Assembly: GCF_017696015.1 (NCBI RefSeq)
Contig: NZ_JAAORL010000002.1
Coordinates: 248,001-312,000, forward strand
Reading direction: 5' to 3'
DNA from: Prochlorococcus marinus CUG1415
GTDB lineage: Bacteria > Cyanobacteriota > Cyanobacteriia > PCC-6307 > Cyanobiaceae
DNA: 64,000 nt
Both the position numbers and the translations under genes were made by a program. Shown here piece by piece: positions 1 through 8,685 of the stretch. Each line of letters starts with the position of its first letter. The first letter of the stretch is position 1. A model generated the notes under the pieces. The model searched no databases. It worked only from the letters and a program-made list of their open reading frames with translations, and was not told the origin of the DNA.

Positions 1-1101
1 TGTAAATTTAGGATCAAAAAATCTTGAATCAGAGCCTGGTTGAATTCCTCCTACTGCAGATAATCCTCTTGAAAAACTATTTAGAAATTTAGGTATTTTT
101 TCACCTAACGGAACAAGTCTATTTTTATCTATAAAAGAGGTAAAAGATTTATCTCCAATTTGAAATCCGAGTAAAGAACTTCTTAACTCATTTTTTGAAT
201 TTCTGAAACCTCCTGCCAAAGTATTAACCTTAATGCCTTGAGATAAATAAAAATTATTAGATAGAGTTCCTTCAGGAGCAACAAGAAGTTTTGCTTTGTT
301 GGATAAAGCATATTTTTGAGCGACAGATTGTTTTTCTTTAATAAATTCATCATCTATTTTTAATTTTTCTCTTGTTGGTATATTCGTTTGCCAAATAGCA
401 ACTGGATATTCATAATTTCTTTTTATTGGAGTGATTAAACCTCCAAATAAATGTAAGAAAATAATAACCAAAAGGCCTAAAAGAAATATTTTTTTAAAGT
501 AAAGTTTTCTTATCCATCTACCGTGACTAAAAAAAATCCAAAATCCAATCAATAATTGAAATACACATAAACCACTTGCGCCAATCCATCTTGCCAAACC
601 AGCAAGATAAATATCACCTGGGACAAGACTCTCTCCTAAACCTATCCAAAAAAAAGGTGTTTGAGAAAGTATCAATTCACCAATCCCCCAAGTTAAAGAT
701 AAAAAAAATACTTTTACTGTTAAAGGTAATATTTTCATTTTAAAAACATCCTCTTTCCAGAGAATCATTTCAACTAATAATCCCCATAAATAAACTAATA
801 ACCCACCCAAAAAAGCACAAAATAATAATATTGAAATAGTGATTATTAAACTTGCAAGCCATGAGAACCCAAGCCATGTCAATGGGTGAAGATCATATAA
901 CCATGAATGACTTATTAAAACAAAGAAAAACCCCCACCAAAAATTTGCTATTTTTCTCTCACTTCCCTTCCATAAAATAAATAAAGATATCGGCATAAAA
1001 ATCAGCCAAAAGTGAGTTGCAACAGAAATACCTCCTAGAATTCCTCCTAAACAAGGGTAAAAATATTGTCTTAAACTTTTAATTTGAGTCGGGATTAACA
1101 A
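1..1101 (-). CDS. lnt: Apolipoprotein N-acyltransferase, N-terminal part
   Basis: This enzyme of the inner membrane transfers a third acyl chain to the N-terminal cysteine of lipoproteins. The reverse strand is open from about 1101 to the window edge, giving some 367 residues, so the C-terminal part lies outside. The first half is a series of hydrophobic segments. Near the edge comes the nitrilase-like domain with the stretch DKNRLVPLGEKIP, which holds the family's catalytic-region lysine and the conserved VPLGE, followed by SAVGGIQPG. The only usable start I see is a TTG at 1101; an in-frame TAA lies 15 bases further upstream, so the start cannot be much earlier. It is divergent from the FKBP gene, with about 85 bases between them. 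Confidence 0.88.
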   Translation of the reverse strand, partial: MLIPTQIKSLRQYFYPCLGGILGGISVATHFWLIFMPISLFILWKGSERKIANFWWGFFFVLISHSWLYDLHPLTWLGFSWLASLIITISILLFCAFLGGLLVYLWGLLVEMILWKEDVFKMKILPLTVKVFFLSLTWGIGELILSQTPFFWIGLGESLVPGDIYLAGLARWIGASGLCVFQLLIGFWIFFSHGRWIRKLYFKKIFLLGLLVIIFLHLFGGLITPIKRNYEYPVAIWQTNIPTREKLKIDDEFIKEKQSVAQKYALSNKAKLLVAPEGTLSNNFYLSQGIKVNTLAGGFRNSKNELRSSLLGFQIGDKSFTSFIDKNRLVPLGEKIPKFLNSFSRGLSAVGGIQPGSDSRFFDPKFT

Positions 1102-1187
1102 TCTAAAATTACGAAATTAAATTTATAATCACCCATTTATTGTACCTTCATTCTGTAAACTTAGTTTTAGTAACTTTCAAAATTTAA

Positions 1188-1760
1188 GTGAAAGAAGTCT
1201 TTATTAGTTTTGCAGTTTTTGTTTTTTGTGTTTCATTAACTCTTTTCAGTCAATTTAATTCACCACAAGTTGTTAATGCTGCCGAATCAGAAACTCAGTC
1301 AATTCAAAAAACACCTGTTGCAAAATCATCAAATGTTTCAAATAATAATTTATTTGAACTAGACCCATCAGATCCAAATCCTATATTTTTCGCTATGGCA
1401 GAAGAAAAACCATCAGACAGCAACTCAAGGACTACAGAAAGTGGTCTAATTATTTCGGATATCGTAAATGGGGAAGGAGATGAAGCCATCACTGGTCAAA
1501 CAGTTACTGTAAATTACACAGGAACTCTAGAAGACGGAACACAATTCGATACAAGTATCGGTAGAGCTCCATTCAGCTTTCCTTTAGGTGCCGGACGAGT
1601 AATAAAAGGTTGGGACGAAGGGGTCGCAGGTATGAAGGTTGGAGGGAAAAGAAAATTAACAATTCCTCCTGAACTTGGTTACGGATCAAGAGGAGCAGGC
1701 AATGTAATACCTCCTAATGCAACTTTGATATTTGAAGTTGAATTATTAAAAGTCAATTAA
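1188..1760 (+). CDS. FKBP-type peptidyl-prolyl cis-trans isomerase, exported
   Basis: The protein catalyses proline cis-trans isomerisation during folding. Residues 1-31 are a hydrophobic leader ending in an Ala-rich VVNAAES, which looks like an export signal and suggests a periplasmic or thylakoid-lumen location. Residues 32-80 are a low-complexity linker. The FKBP domain fills about 84-190, with the family signatures [34 protein letters not shown] and the C-terminal [14 protein letters not shown]. The GTG at 1188 is chosen because it places the leader at the N-terminus. It is separated by 78 bases from sodN, with no visible functional link. Confidence 0.92.
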   Translation: MKEVFISFAVFVFCVSLTLFSQFNSPQVVNAAESETQSIQKTPVAKSSNVSNNNLFELDPSDPNPIFFAMAEEKPSDSNSRTTESGLIISDIVNGEGDEAITGQTVTVNYTGTLEDGTQFDTSIGRAPFSFPLGAGRVIKGWDEGVAGMKVGGKRKLTIPPELGYGSRGAGNVIPPNATLIFEVELLKVN

Positions 1761-1838
1761 ATTAAGTAAGAAAAATTTCTAAGACTTTTCAATTTAGTTA
1801 TTCTCCAAGTAATATATGTACAACATTAAATATACGAA

Positions 1839-2312
1839 ATGTTAAGTAAATTCATCAATTCTTTTTTAAATAGAAAATCCACAATGACAGTCCATGCACA
1901 TTGCGACGGTCCTTGTGGTGTATATGACCCAGCATCTACAAGAGTTGCTGCTGAAGCAGTTTTATCAATGACTAAAAAACTTATTGCACTAGATGCTCCC
2001 TCAAGTACTAACTCTGAAGAGTGGGCTGCTTACAATAATACATTTTCTAGATATGTTGCAATTAAAGAAGAGCAAGCAAAAGAGACAAAAAAAGAAATTC
2101 TAATATTGTGGACAGACTATTTTAAACCTGTCCATTTGGAAACTTATCCAGACCTTCATGAAACTATTTGGAAGGCAGCTAAATTATGCAGTGCTTGCAA
2201 AGTTAATATTGATTTAGCTCAAGCTGAAGAATTAATGAGTTATGTAGAAAAGATTCATAATATTTTCTGGGCATCAAAAGGAAGATCAGATGCTTTTGTA
2301 AAAGCTAGTTAA
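1839..2312 (+). CDS. sodN: Nickel superoxide dismutase
   Basis: The enzyme converts superoxide to oxygen and hydrogen peroxide using nickel, which spares iron in the open ocean. The 157-residue precursor has a short propeptide (1-20) followed by the nickel hook HCDGPCGVYDP at residues 21-31; after cleavage the hook residues become His1, Cys2 and Cys6, the known nickel ligands of the family. The rest is the four-helix bundle. The propeptide must be removed by a dedicated peptidase, and the next gene downstream encodes it (sodX). A nickel transporter gene follows on the other strand, so this is a compact nickel-SOD locus. Confidence 0.97.
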   Translation: MLSKFINSFLNRKSTMTVHAHCDGPCGVYDPASTRVAAEAVLSMTKKLIALDAPSSTNSEEWAAYNNTFSRYVAIKEEQAKETKKEILILWTDYFKPVHLETYPDLHETIWKAAKLCSACKVNIDLAQAEELMSYVEKIHNIFWASKGRSDAFVKAS

Positions 2313-2317
2313 TTTAA

Positions 2318-2665
2318 ATTATTTTCAAAAGTTTTTTTGATTTAATTTTATTTATCTTAGGTTTAAGAAAAACCGCTATTGTTAGTGGTGATTCTATGTT
2401 ACCTTCGCTTGAAGAAGGGGATATTGTATTTTTTAAAGAATATAAAAAAAATAAATCAAGACTAAAAAATCGACAAATAGTTATTTTTAATCATCCACTT
2501 AAAAATAAAACACTTATAAAAAGGATAATTTCAGTGAATCAAAATAATATAGAGGTCCTTGGTGACAATATCGAATTTAGCGAAGATAGTAAAAAATTCG
2601 GACTAGTAAATAACGAAAAAATAATTGGTATTATCACCTCTAAATTAATGATTCCTAAATTATAA
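2318..2665 (+). CDS. sodX: Nickel-SOD maturation peptidase with non-canonical start
   Basis: This is a small S26-type (signal-peptidase-like) protease expected to cut the SodN propeptide. The reading frame shows a hydrophobic N-terminal segment, then KTAIVSGDSMLPSLEEGDIV, which holds the catalytic Ser (codon at 2393-2395) in the SGDSM motif, and KTLIKRIISV, which holds the catalytic Lys. The first ATG (2396) encodes the Met just after the catalytic Ser, so it cannot be the true start. The frame is open back to a TAG at 2306-2308, and between that stop and 2396 there is no ATG, GTG or TTG; only ATT or ATC codons are available. I give 2318 (ATT) as the most likely start because it restores a membrane segment, but the exact codon is inferred. 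Confidence 0.8.
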   Translation: MIFKSFFDLILFILGLRKTAIVSGDSMLPSLEEGDIVFFKEYKKNKSRLKNRQIVIFNHPLKNKTLIKRIISVNQNNIEVLGDNIEFSEDSKKFGLVNNEKIIGIITSKLMIPKL

Positions 2666-2673
2666 AAATTTCT

Positions 2674-3345
2674 TTAGTTCAAAAAAACAGAAGCACTTCT
2701 TTGAATCCAAAATAATCCCATAGAAATGGAAAGCCCTCCCGCTATAGCTATTAATCTTTTAATAAATTTTTGACTTGCTTTAAAGGTCGTAAAAGATATT
2801 AAACAAGTGAAAAGATTCATACTAATTAGTGAACCAATTAAATATGAAATCAAATATAAGCAAGCACTTGTTATAGGTAGTGCTAAAGCAGGAAGAACTG
2901 CAAGAAAATGTGAACCTCCAGCAATACCGTGTAGCAATCCTAAACCTGTTAAAGCATGGGAGTGCTTATTATTGTTTTTTTGTTCCTTAACATGAAAGTG
3001 AAAGTGACGATGGGCAATTCCATTCTCATGCTTATGAGAGTGCGAGTGGATTCTTAATTGAAAAGAACTTTTTATCGCAAATACTCCAACAATTAGAAGA
3101 GAAATTCCCACTAAGAATTCGGCAATATTAGAAAATTTGTTTAATGGCGTAATATCCTTAATAAAAATCGCTAAGAAAGCTAACAAGAGGATGCCAGAAG
3201 AGTGTCCTAGGCCCCATGAAAAACTATTTTCAAGAGCTTTTTTGGGATTATTAATAGCTGCTGGTGCCATTGCAATTAAATGATCTGCACCACTAACAAC
3301 ATGCACAAATCCAGCAACTATACCGGTTATTATTACGGCCTGCAT
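2674..3345 (-). CDS. NicO/UreH-type nickel transporter
   Basis: This is a membrane protein of about six helices with the features of the nickel/cobalt transporter (NicO, UreH-like) group. The first helix carries HVVSGADHL at 15-23, matching the family HxxxxDH-type metal signature, followed by WGLGHSSG at 44-51 and LLHGIAGGSH at 137-146. The loop at about 100-130 is very rich in His and probably binds metal before transport. It lies tail to tail with sodX, 8 bases apart, so the simplest reading is nickel import for the neighbouring superoxide dismutase. The link to nickel rather than cobalt is inferred from context. Confidence 0.82.
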   Translation of the reverse strand: MQAVIITGIVAGFVHVVSGADHLIAMAPAAINNPKKALENSFSWGLGHSSGILLLAFLAIFIKDITPLNKFSNIAEFLVGISLLIVGVFAIKSSFQLRIHSHSHKHENGIAHRHFHFHVKEQKNNNKHSHALTGLGLLHGIAGGSHFLAVLPALALPITSACLYLISYLIGSLISMNLFTCLISFTTFKASQKFIKRLIAIAGGLSISMGLFWIQRSASVFLN

Positions 3346-3400
3346 ATATATTCAGTACAACTCTGTTTATTCAATTTTATAGCACGATTTGAAGCCAAAA

Positions 3401-4288
3401 TTAAATTGAGTTAAATAATTTCTTGAAAGATTTTTCAATATCACTTTCTCTCATGAAAGTTTCACCAATTAATACTCCCTTAATTCCAACAGATTTAAGG
3501 GATTCTAAATCTTCTGCAGAATGAATTCCTGATTCACTAATAGGAATAATATTTTGTTTTAAAAATATATCTGAATATATATTCATCAAATCCATTGAAG
3601 TTTTTAAATTTGTTTTAAAAGTCTTTAAGTCTCTATTATTTATTCCAATTAAATTGAAAGATTTCAACTTTAATATCCTTTCTAATTCATTCTCGTTGTG
3701 AACTTCAATAAGAACGCTCATCCTTAAATTATCAGCAATTTTTTTTAAATAAATTAAATCATCATCGCTTAAAATCGCCGCGATTAATAATATTGCATCA
3801 GCACCAGATAACCTTGCTTTATAAATTTGATAAGCAGAAATAATAAAATCCTTGCAGAGCAAAGGTAGATTAGTTGATTTCCTTACAGTTTCGAGTATTT
3901 CATAACTACCTTGAAAAAACCTTTTATCGGTTAGCACTGAAATACATGATGCCCCTAATCCTTCATAACAAGGAGCTATCTCTTCCGGATGAAAATCTTC
4001 TCTGATAACACCTTTACTAGGACTAGCTTTTTTAATCTCAGCAATCACCCCTGGTTTAATTTTCGACTCTAAGATACTTTTGTAGAAATCTTTAGGAGCA
4101 GGAAGATTACTAATCTTTTTTATAAGATCTTCTAGAGTAACTATTTTTTTAAAATTCTTTATTTCAATGTCCTTATGCCATACAATTTCTTCGAGAATAT
4201 TTTTTGCTTGTGCTTCTCTATGAGGTACAGCATATTCTAAATTTTCTACCCTTACGGTTGGATTTGGAGGCCTACGTCTTATTTCCAT
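3401..4288 (-). CDS. trpC: Indole-3-glycerol-phosphate synthase
   Basis: The enzyme closes the indole ring in tryptophan synthesis, converting carboxyphenylaminodeoxyribulose phosphate to indole-3-glycerol phosphate. At 295 residues it is a stand-alone TrpC with an N-terminal extension of the cyanobacterial type. Visible signatures are [12 protein letters not shown] (catalytic Lys region), [39 protein letters not shown] and [14 protein letters not shown], all in the expected order of the TIM barrel. It ends the minus-strand run that begins with the RNA methylase and lpd, 12 bases behind lpd. Confidence 0.96.
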   Translation of the reverse strand: MEIRRRPPNPTVRVENLEYAVPHREAQAKNILEEIVWHKDIEIKNFKKIVTLEDLIKKISNLPAPKDFYKSILESKIKPGVIAEIKKASPSKGVIREDFHPEEIAPCYEGLGASCISVLTDKRFFQGSYEILETVRKSTNLPLLCKDFIISAYQIYKARLSGADAILLIAAILSDDDLIYLKKIADNLRMSVLIEVHNENELERILKLKSFNLIGINNRDLKTFKTNLKTSMDLMNIYSDIFLKQNIIPISESGIHSAEDLESLKSVGIKGVLIGETFMRESDIEKSFKKLFNSI

Positions 4289-4300
4289 TAATGATAAAAA

Positions 4301-5740
4301 CTATTTTATTTGAGAAGCAGCTTGTTTATATGCGACCTCAACAACTTCACTAAGTGTAGGATGAGTATGTACTTCAGTAGATAATTCAATTACATCTTGG
4401 TTTCTTGAAATAGCGTTTGAGATTTCTTGAATTAAATCAGCTGCATGTAACCCAAAAATATGAGCACCTAAAACTTTCCCATTATCTTTATTAAAAATTA
4501 ATTTGAGCATCCCATCACTCTCCAATTCAGCCAATGCTTTTGAATTAGCCTTAAAGAAACTTTTGACAACTCCCAAAGTAAAATTTTCTTTTGCCGATAT
4601 TTCTTTAGCTTCAGCTTCAGAGAGACCAACTGAACTAATCTCAGGATGAGTAAATGTTGCAGCAGGGATACTTTTATAGTTAATTTCGACGTTACCGCCG
4701 CAAATATTATCAACTGCTATAGTGCCTTGCGCTGCCGCTGTATGAGCAAGCATTAGTTTGCCAGTTACATCTCCAACAGCCCAAATGTTAGGTATTATTT
4801 CCTTACCATTTTTAACCCGCATTTGATCATCTATAGGAATGAAACCTTTTACTGTTTCGATCCCTAAAGACTCAAGATTTAGATTATTACTATTTGGACT
4901 TCTGCCAGTTGCCACTAGTACAGCGTCAACTTCTAAAGTTTCTAAAACTTCTTTAGATTTTGCATCTGTCAGTTCTATTTTCACAGGACATCCAGGTGTT
5001 ATTTTTGTCGCAAAGACATTTGATTTTGTATCTATATCTCTTGATTGAATAAGGTTCTTCTTCGCAATTTTTGTAATATCTGGATCAAATGTAGGCATTA
5101 TATTTTCCAGAGCCTCAATCATAGTCACTTCACAACCTAGGGCAGTGTAAACATCCGCAAACTCCAATCCTATATATCCGCTTCCAATAATAGCTATCCA
5201 TCTTGGGAGCCATTCAAGTTTAACGGCATCATCACTAGTAAATACAGTTCTATTATCCAAAGTTATTCCACGAGGCACAAAAGGAGAAGAACCAGTTGCT
5301 ATAACAATATTTTTACAAGTAAAGATTCTATCAACTCCGTTTTTATCTCTTACACCCACTTTTTGATTCCCTTCAAGTCTTCCAATACCCAAAATAATTT
5401 CAACCCCACTCCTTTTAAGAGTTTTTGTTAAATTTTCTCTAACATTTAAAACTAAATTATTTGCATGATCTGCAATTTTTGATCTCTCAAACCTTACTGG
5501 AGAAGCATGAATACCAAATTTGGCTAAATGTTCATAATCAGCTATTTCTCTGACTTTTCCACTTGCAGCCAAAAGAGCTTTAGAGGGAACACAACCCTTG
5601 TTAACACAAGTGCCTCCCATATCAGAAGATTCTACTATTGCGACTTTCAGTCCCTTACCAGCAGCATGTTTGGCGGCATCAAAACCTCCATATCCTGCTC
5701 CTATAACGATTAAATCAAAATCAAAACTTGAATCAGTCAC
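4301..5740 (-). CDS. lpd: Dihydrolipoamide dehydrogenase (E3)
   Basis: This is the FAD enzyme that reoxidises lipoamide in the pyruvate dehydrogenase complex and the glycine cleavage system. Residues 11-20 carry the FAD-binding IVIGAGYGGF, and the redox-active disulfide is GGTCVNKGC with cysteines at 45 and 50. A second dinucleotide fold (IAIIGSGYIGLEFADV) binds NAD, and the C-terminal HTHPTLSEVVEVA gives the His-Glu catalytic pair. Its length of 479 residues is normal. The start is a GTG at 5740. It lies 3 bases downstream of the RNA methylase stop, so the two are probably co-transcribed. Confidence 0.96.
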   Translation of the reverse strand: MTDSSFDFDLIVIGAGYGGFDAAKHAAGKGLKVAIVESSDMGGTCVNKGCVPSKALLAASGKVREIADYEHLAKFGIHASPVRFERSKIADHANNLVLNVRENLTKTLKRSGVEIILGIGRLEGNQKVGVRDKNGVDRIFTCKNIVIATGSSPFVPRGITLDNRTVFTSDDAVKLEWLPRWIAIIGSGYIGLEFADVYTALGCEVTMIEALENIMPTFDPDITKIAKKNLIQSRDIDTKSNVFATKITPGCPVKIELTDAKSKEVLETLEVDAVLVATGRSPNSNNLNLESLGIETVKGFIPIDDQMRVKNGKEIIPNIWAVGDVTGKLMLAHTAAAQGTIAVDNICGGNVEINYKSIPAATFTHPEISSVGLSEAEAKEISAKENFTLGVVKSFFKANSKALAELESDGMLKLIFNKDNGKVLGAHIFGLHAADLIQEISNAISRNQDVIELSTEVHTHPTLSEVVEVAYKQAASQIK

Positions 5741-5743
5741 TTT

Positions 5744-6571
5744 TTATCTACGTTTAGAGGTGTATGCGACTCTTTTTCGTTCTAGTAATAACGGAACTGC
5801 AACGCAAGCCACATTCAATGATTCTACAAGCTTACTATGCGGAATTGTAATTGTTTCACTAAATGCTTCTTGAATTTTGTCATGAATACCTTGCCCCTCA
5901 TTACCCAAAATCAAGACAGTAGACTTAGACCAATCAATTTCCCAGTAGGGTTTTGAAGGTTTTTTTGAACTTTTATTATGGCTACTAGTAGAAAAAACCT
6001 TAAATCCTACATTTGATAATTCAGATACAGACTTTAATAAAGAATTTATTGTTTTTTCCTCAGTACCCTCAAATCTTTTAAATGGGAGGTGAAAAACTGC
6101 GCCAGAAGATGCCCTTAATACCTTTTGGCCTAATGGGTGCGCACCTCCAGCTAAAAAAATTGCATCAACACCAGCAGCTAGAGCAGTTCTAAAAAGATTG
6201 CCCATATTCCCAGGGTCTTGAATTCTATCGAGAACAAGAACAAAATCATCATTACTATTAAAGTGATAATTAGGTATTGATGAAATCTCTACTAAAGCTG
6301 CTATCCCATCTGGATTAATTGTTGAAATCGCAGATGCCAAAACTTCCTCTGAGACAATATTTATTAATGACTGTTGAAATTTTTTGCTTAGATTTTGATT
6401 CTTTCTTAGCCATTTTTCGGTAACTAAAATTTTTGAGGGATTTTTCCCAGACTTCAACAATTCTTTAATGAGATGAGTGCCCTCTATGCAAAAAAAGTCT
6501 TGATCTTGTGGAGATGATCCTCTTTTGAATGATCTAAATCTTTTAACTAGATTATTGTTTTTACTAGTTAT
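5744..6571 (-). CDS. TrmH/SpoU-family RNA 2'-O-methyltransferase with non-canonical start
   Basis: This is a SPOUT-fold RNA ribose methyltransferase. The catalytic domain shows VLDRIQDPGNMGNLFRTALA, the conserved Asn/Arg block, followed by ILGNEGQGI and IPHSKLVESLNVACVAVPLL, the knot region that binds SAM. The N-terminal substrate-binding domain begins ITSKNNNLVKRFRSFKRGSS and includes FFCIEGTHLIKELL. The first TTG (6460) would cut off that domain. In the extended frame, open back to a TAG upstream of 6610, there is no ATG, GTG or TTG; an ATA at 6571 precedes TSKNNN where homologues usually begin with Met. I use that ATA, giving 275 residues. The precise rRNA or tRNA target cannot be told from sequence. 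Confidence 0.85.
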   Translation of the reverse strand: MTSKNNNLVKRFRSFKRGSSPQDQDFFCIEGTHLIKELLKSGKNPSKILVTEKWLRKNQNLSKKFQQSLINIVSEEVLASAISTINPDGIAALVEISSIPNYHFNSNDDFVLVLDRIQDPGNMGNLFRTALAAGVDAIFLAGGAHPLGQKVLRASSGAVFHLPFKRFEGTEEKTINSLLKSVSELSNVGFKVFSTSSHNKSSKKPSKPYWEIDWSKSTVLILGNEGQGIHDKIQEAFSETITIPHSKLVESLNVACVAVPLLLERKRVAYTSKRR

Positions 6572-6783
6572 TTTTAAAAAAGTATTTTCTATGAGGAAAT
6601 TGAAAATTTTGTTATCAAATATATTCTAATTGTATTAATGTTTTGATCAATTATTTATTGAATTTTTATTTCCTAAGAAATTAAAAAAAATACCTTTTCA
6701 CTTTTAATTAATATTTAAGACGTTACATGGGGTAGACTTACAAGTTATCGTTTGTCATGATGAATCTAATAAATTAAGCCTTA

Positions 6784-8154
6784 ATGATTTGCGTAAGCAA
6801 AAAGAAGTCATATCTTAAATATCAAAATTTAAAGATTTTTGGCCAAGGTAACTTACATGGAAAAGTTGAAATAAGTGGCGCTAAGAATTCTGCCTTAGTT
6901 TTATTAGCCTCATCACTGCTAACTAATGAAAGAATAATTCTTGAGAATGTTCCTCGTCTAACTGATATTGAAAAAATGGGGAATATCCTAAAGAGTTTAG
7001 GTGTTAAATTAATACAAAAAAACAATCGATTAGAGATAGATCCTAAAAATATTTCTATTAAAGAACTTCCATATGAACTTGTTAATGGATTAAGAGCTAG
7101 TTTCTTTTGTATAGGTGCATTATTAAGTAAATATGGAGAGGCTAAAGTCCCCTTACCTGGAGGTTGCAATATTGGTTCAAGGCCCATAGATGAGCACATA
7201 AATGGACTTCAAGCCTTAGGAGCGGAAATTATTATTGAAGAAGGAATTGTCAAAGCAAGAATAAAGGACGAGACTAATAAACTACATGGTTCACATATCA
7301 AATTAAAGTGCCCAAGCGTAGGAGCAACTGAAACTTTAATAATGGCAGCATCATTAGCGGAAGGAAGAACCACGATTGAGAATGCTGCAAGAGAACCTGA
7401 AATTCAGGATTTATGCCAAATGCTAAATAAAATGGGTGCAAAAATTTACGACTCGGGCAAAGAAAAAATAATTATTGATGGTGTTAATAATCTGTGTGGT
7501 TGTACTCATAAAGTAATTCCGGATCGAATAGAAGCTGGCACTTTTTTAATAGCTGCTGCAGCGACTTCCTCTTCGATAACAGTTTCTCCTGTAATTCCTA
7601 ATCATCTTGAAGCTGTCACGAATAAGCTTCAAGAAAGTGGAAGTAAAATTACGATTAAAGGTAATTCAATTACAATCAAGGGTAAAGAGATTAAAGGGGT
7701 AGATATTGAAACAGCTCCTTTCCCAGGATTTCCAACTGATTTGCAAGCACCATTTACAACTTTAATGTCAATCGCAAATGGCGAATCAAAGATAACTGAA
7801 ACAATTTTCGAAAACAGAATGAACCATGTTCATTTACTCAATAAAATGGGGGCAAATATAAAATTAAATGAAAATATAGCCCATATCAAAGGTGTTAAAA
7901 AAATTAAGGGAATGGATCTAGTTGGATCTGATTTGAGGACTTCAGCCGCATTAATAATTGCTGGGATTATAGCTGAAGGCACTAGTAAAATCTATGGTTT
8001 AGAACACTTGGATAGAGGGTATGAAAATTTTGAATCAAAACTAAAAATATTGGGTATAAAAATAAATAGAGAGTTTAACAAAAAAGCCTTGAAGAATAAG
8101 GAGTTTAAAATGAATTCAGATCCTGCAGATATTCCTAGATATAAAGCCGCCTAA
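6784..8154 (+). CDS. murA: UDP-N-acetylglucosamine 1-carboxyvinyltransferase
   Basis: MurA transfers enolpyruvate from PEP to UDP-GlcNAc, the first committed step of peptidoglycan synthesis. The protein shows ISGAKNSALVLLASSLL (substrate-binding Lys and Asn) near residue 30, and the active-site loop PLPGGCNIGSRP with the catalytic Cys at 128, the residue that fosfomycin alkylates. Later blocks such as DRIEAGTFLIAAA and FPTDLQAPF are typical. About 25 extra residues precede the normal domain start, so a later start is possible, though ATG 6784 is the only early ATG. It is transcribed alone, divergent from the RNA methylase. Confidence 0.96.
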   Translation: MICVSKKKSYLKYQNLKIFGQGNLHGKVEISGAKNSALVLLASSLLTNERIILENVPRLTDIEKMGNILKSLGVKLIQKNNRLEIDPKNISIKELPYELVNGLRASFFCIGALLSKYGEAKVPLPGGCNIGSRPIDEHINGLQALGAEIIIEEGIVKARIKDETNKLHGSHIKLKCPSVGATETLIMAASLAEGRTTIENAAREPEIQDLCQMLNKMGAKIYDSGKEKIIIDGVNNLCGCTHKVIPDRIEAGTFLIAAAATSSSITVSPVIPNHLEAVTNKLQESGSKITIKGNSITIKGKEIKGVDIETAPFPGFPTDLQAPFTTLMSIANGESKITETIFENRMNHVHLLNKMGANIKLNENIAHIKGVKKIKGMDLVGSDLRTSAALIIAGIIAEGTSKIYGLEHLDRGYENFESKLKILGIKINREFNKKALKNKEFKMNSDPADIPRYKAA

Positions 8155-8187
8155 GTTGCAAAAAAGTTTGGGAAATTAATAAATTAA

Positions 8188-8298
8188 TTAAACGTAAGCA
8201 ATATTAATAAGTGAAATACAACCTAAAAATATAAGAAATAATACTAAGAAACGACTAGACCAAATTTTATTTAAACCACTAATCTTGAAATCATTCAT
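8188..8298 (-). CDS. Tiny membrane ORF, 36 residues, downstream of a pair
   Basis: I do not recognise this protein. It reads MNDFKISGLNKIWSSRF followed by a hydrophobic helix and ends in NIAYV. It has one clear membrane segment (about residues 17-34) preceded by basic residues, the shape of a low-molecular-weight thylakoid subunit. Its ATG overlaps the TGA of the preceding tiny ORF (ATGA overlap), the pattern of translational coupling, and that is the main support for both being real. Small subunits of photosystems, cytochrome b6f or NDH-1 are possible homologues, but I cannot match it to any of them. Confidence 0.45.
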   Translation of the reverse strand: MNDFKISGLNKIWSSRFLVLFLIFLGCISLINIAYV

Positions 8299-8402
8299 GC
8301 CCAAGTTCCATTATTAGAACCAAATGCTGTCAATATAGTGACTGCAATGAAAAGGTAGGGAACGAATTGTAAAGATAAATTTTTTACTTTAATTTTAGTC
8401 AT
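8295..8402 (-). CDS. Tiny membrane ORF, 35 residues, upstream of a pair
   Basis: I do not recognise this protein. It begins MTKIKVKNLSLQF, has a single hydrophobic segment (about residues 13-27) and ends SNNGTWA. The positively charged N-terminus predicts an N-in orientation. It starts at an ATG at 8402 preceded by an A/G-rich stretch (AAAAGAAAA) and, further up, a TATATT that could serve as a -10 element. It overlaps the next tiny ORF by 4 bases (ATGA). The pair fills the space between murA and the tRNA-Leu, a region otherwise without genes, on the strand opposite to both. Confidence 0.45.
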   Translation of the reverse strand: MTKIKVKNLSLQFVPYLFIAVTILTAFGSNNGTWA

Positions 8403-8630
8403 TTAATTTTTTTCTTTTAATATAACATAATATTACTGATTATGAAGCTGACTTCTTAAAAATAGGTTCTTTTTTGATTTTTTGCTACATAGTTGCATCA
8501 CAAATGTTGAATAATGCATTTTTATCTTATTTATTATCAGCAAATTCAATAAATATAATTCTATGTTTTTTTTCGGAAAAATTAACTATTAACAAACGTT
8601 ATCTTGATCACTGTTCCTTGATCAAAACAA

Positions 8631-8658
8631 TAGTCAATAAAATGATTTTTGTTATAAT
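8631..8658 (+). promoter_or_regulatory. Likely promoter of tRNA-Leu
   Basis: A perfect TATAAT lies at 8653-8658, 27 bases before the mature 5' end of the tRNA, which leaves room for a short leader. A weak -35 candidate, TAGTCA, sits at 8631-8636 with 16-base spacing. The -10 is convincing, the -35 is not. Confidence 0.5.
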
Positions 8659-8685
8659 AGAAAGGTTAATTTTTTCAAAAGCCTT

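Noticed and set aside
4498-4713. Antisense and shifted frames inside lpd, omp85, purD, kaiC and others
   Set aside because: They lie wholly inside well-supported genes and have no independent signature.
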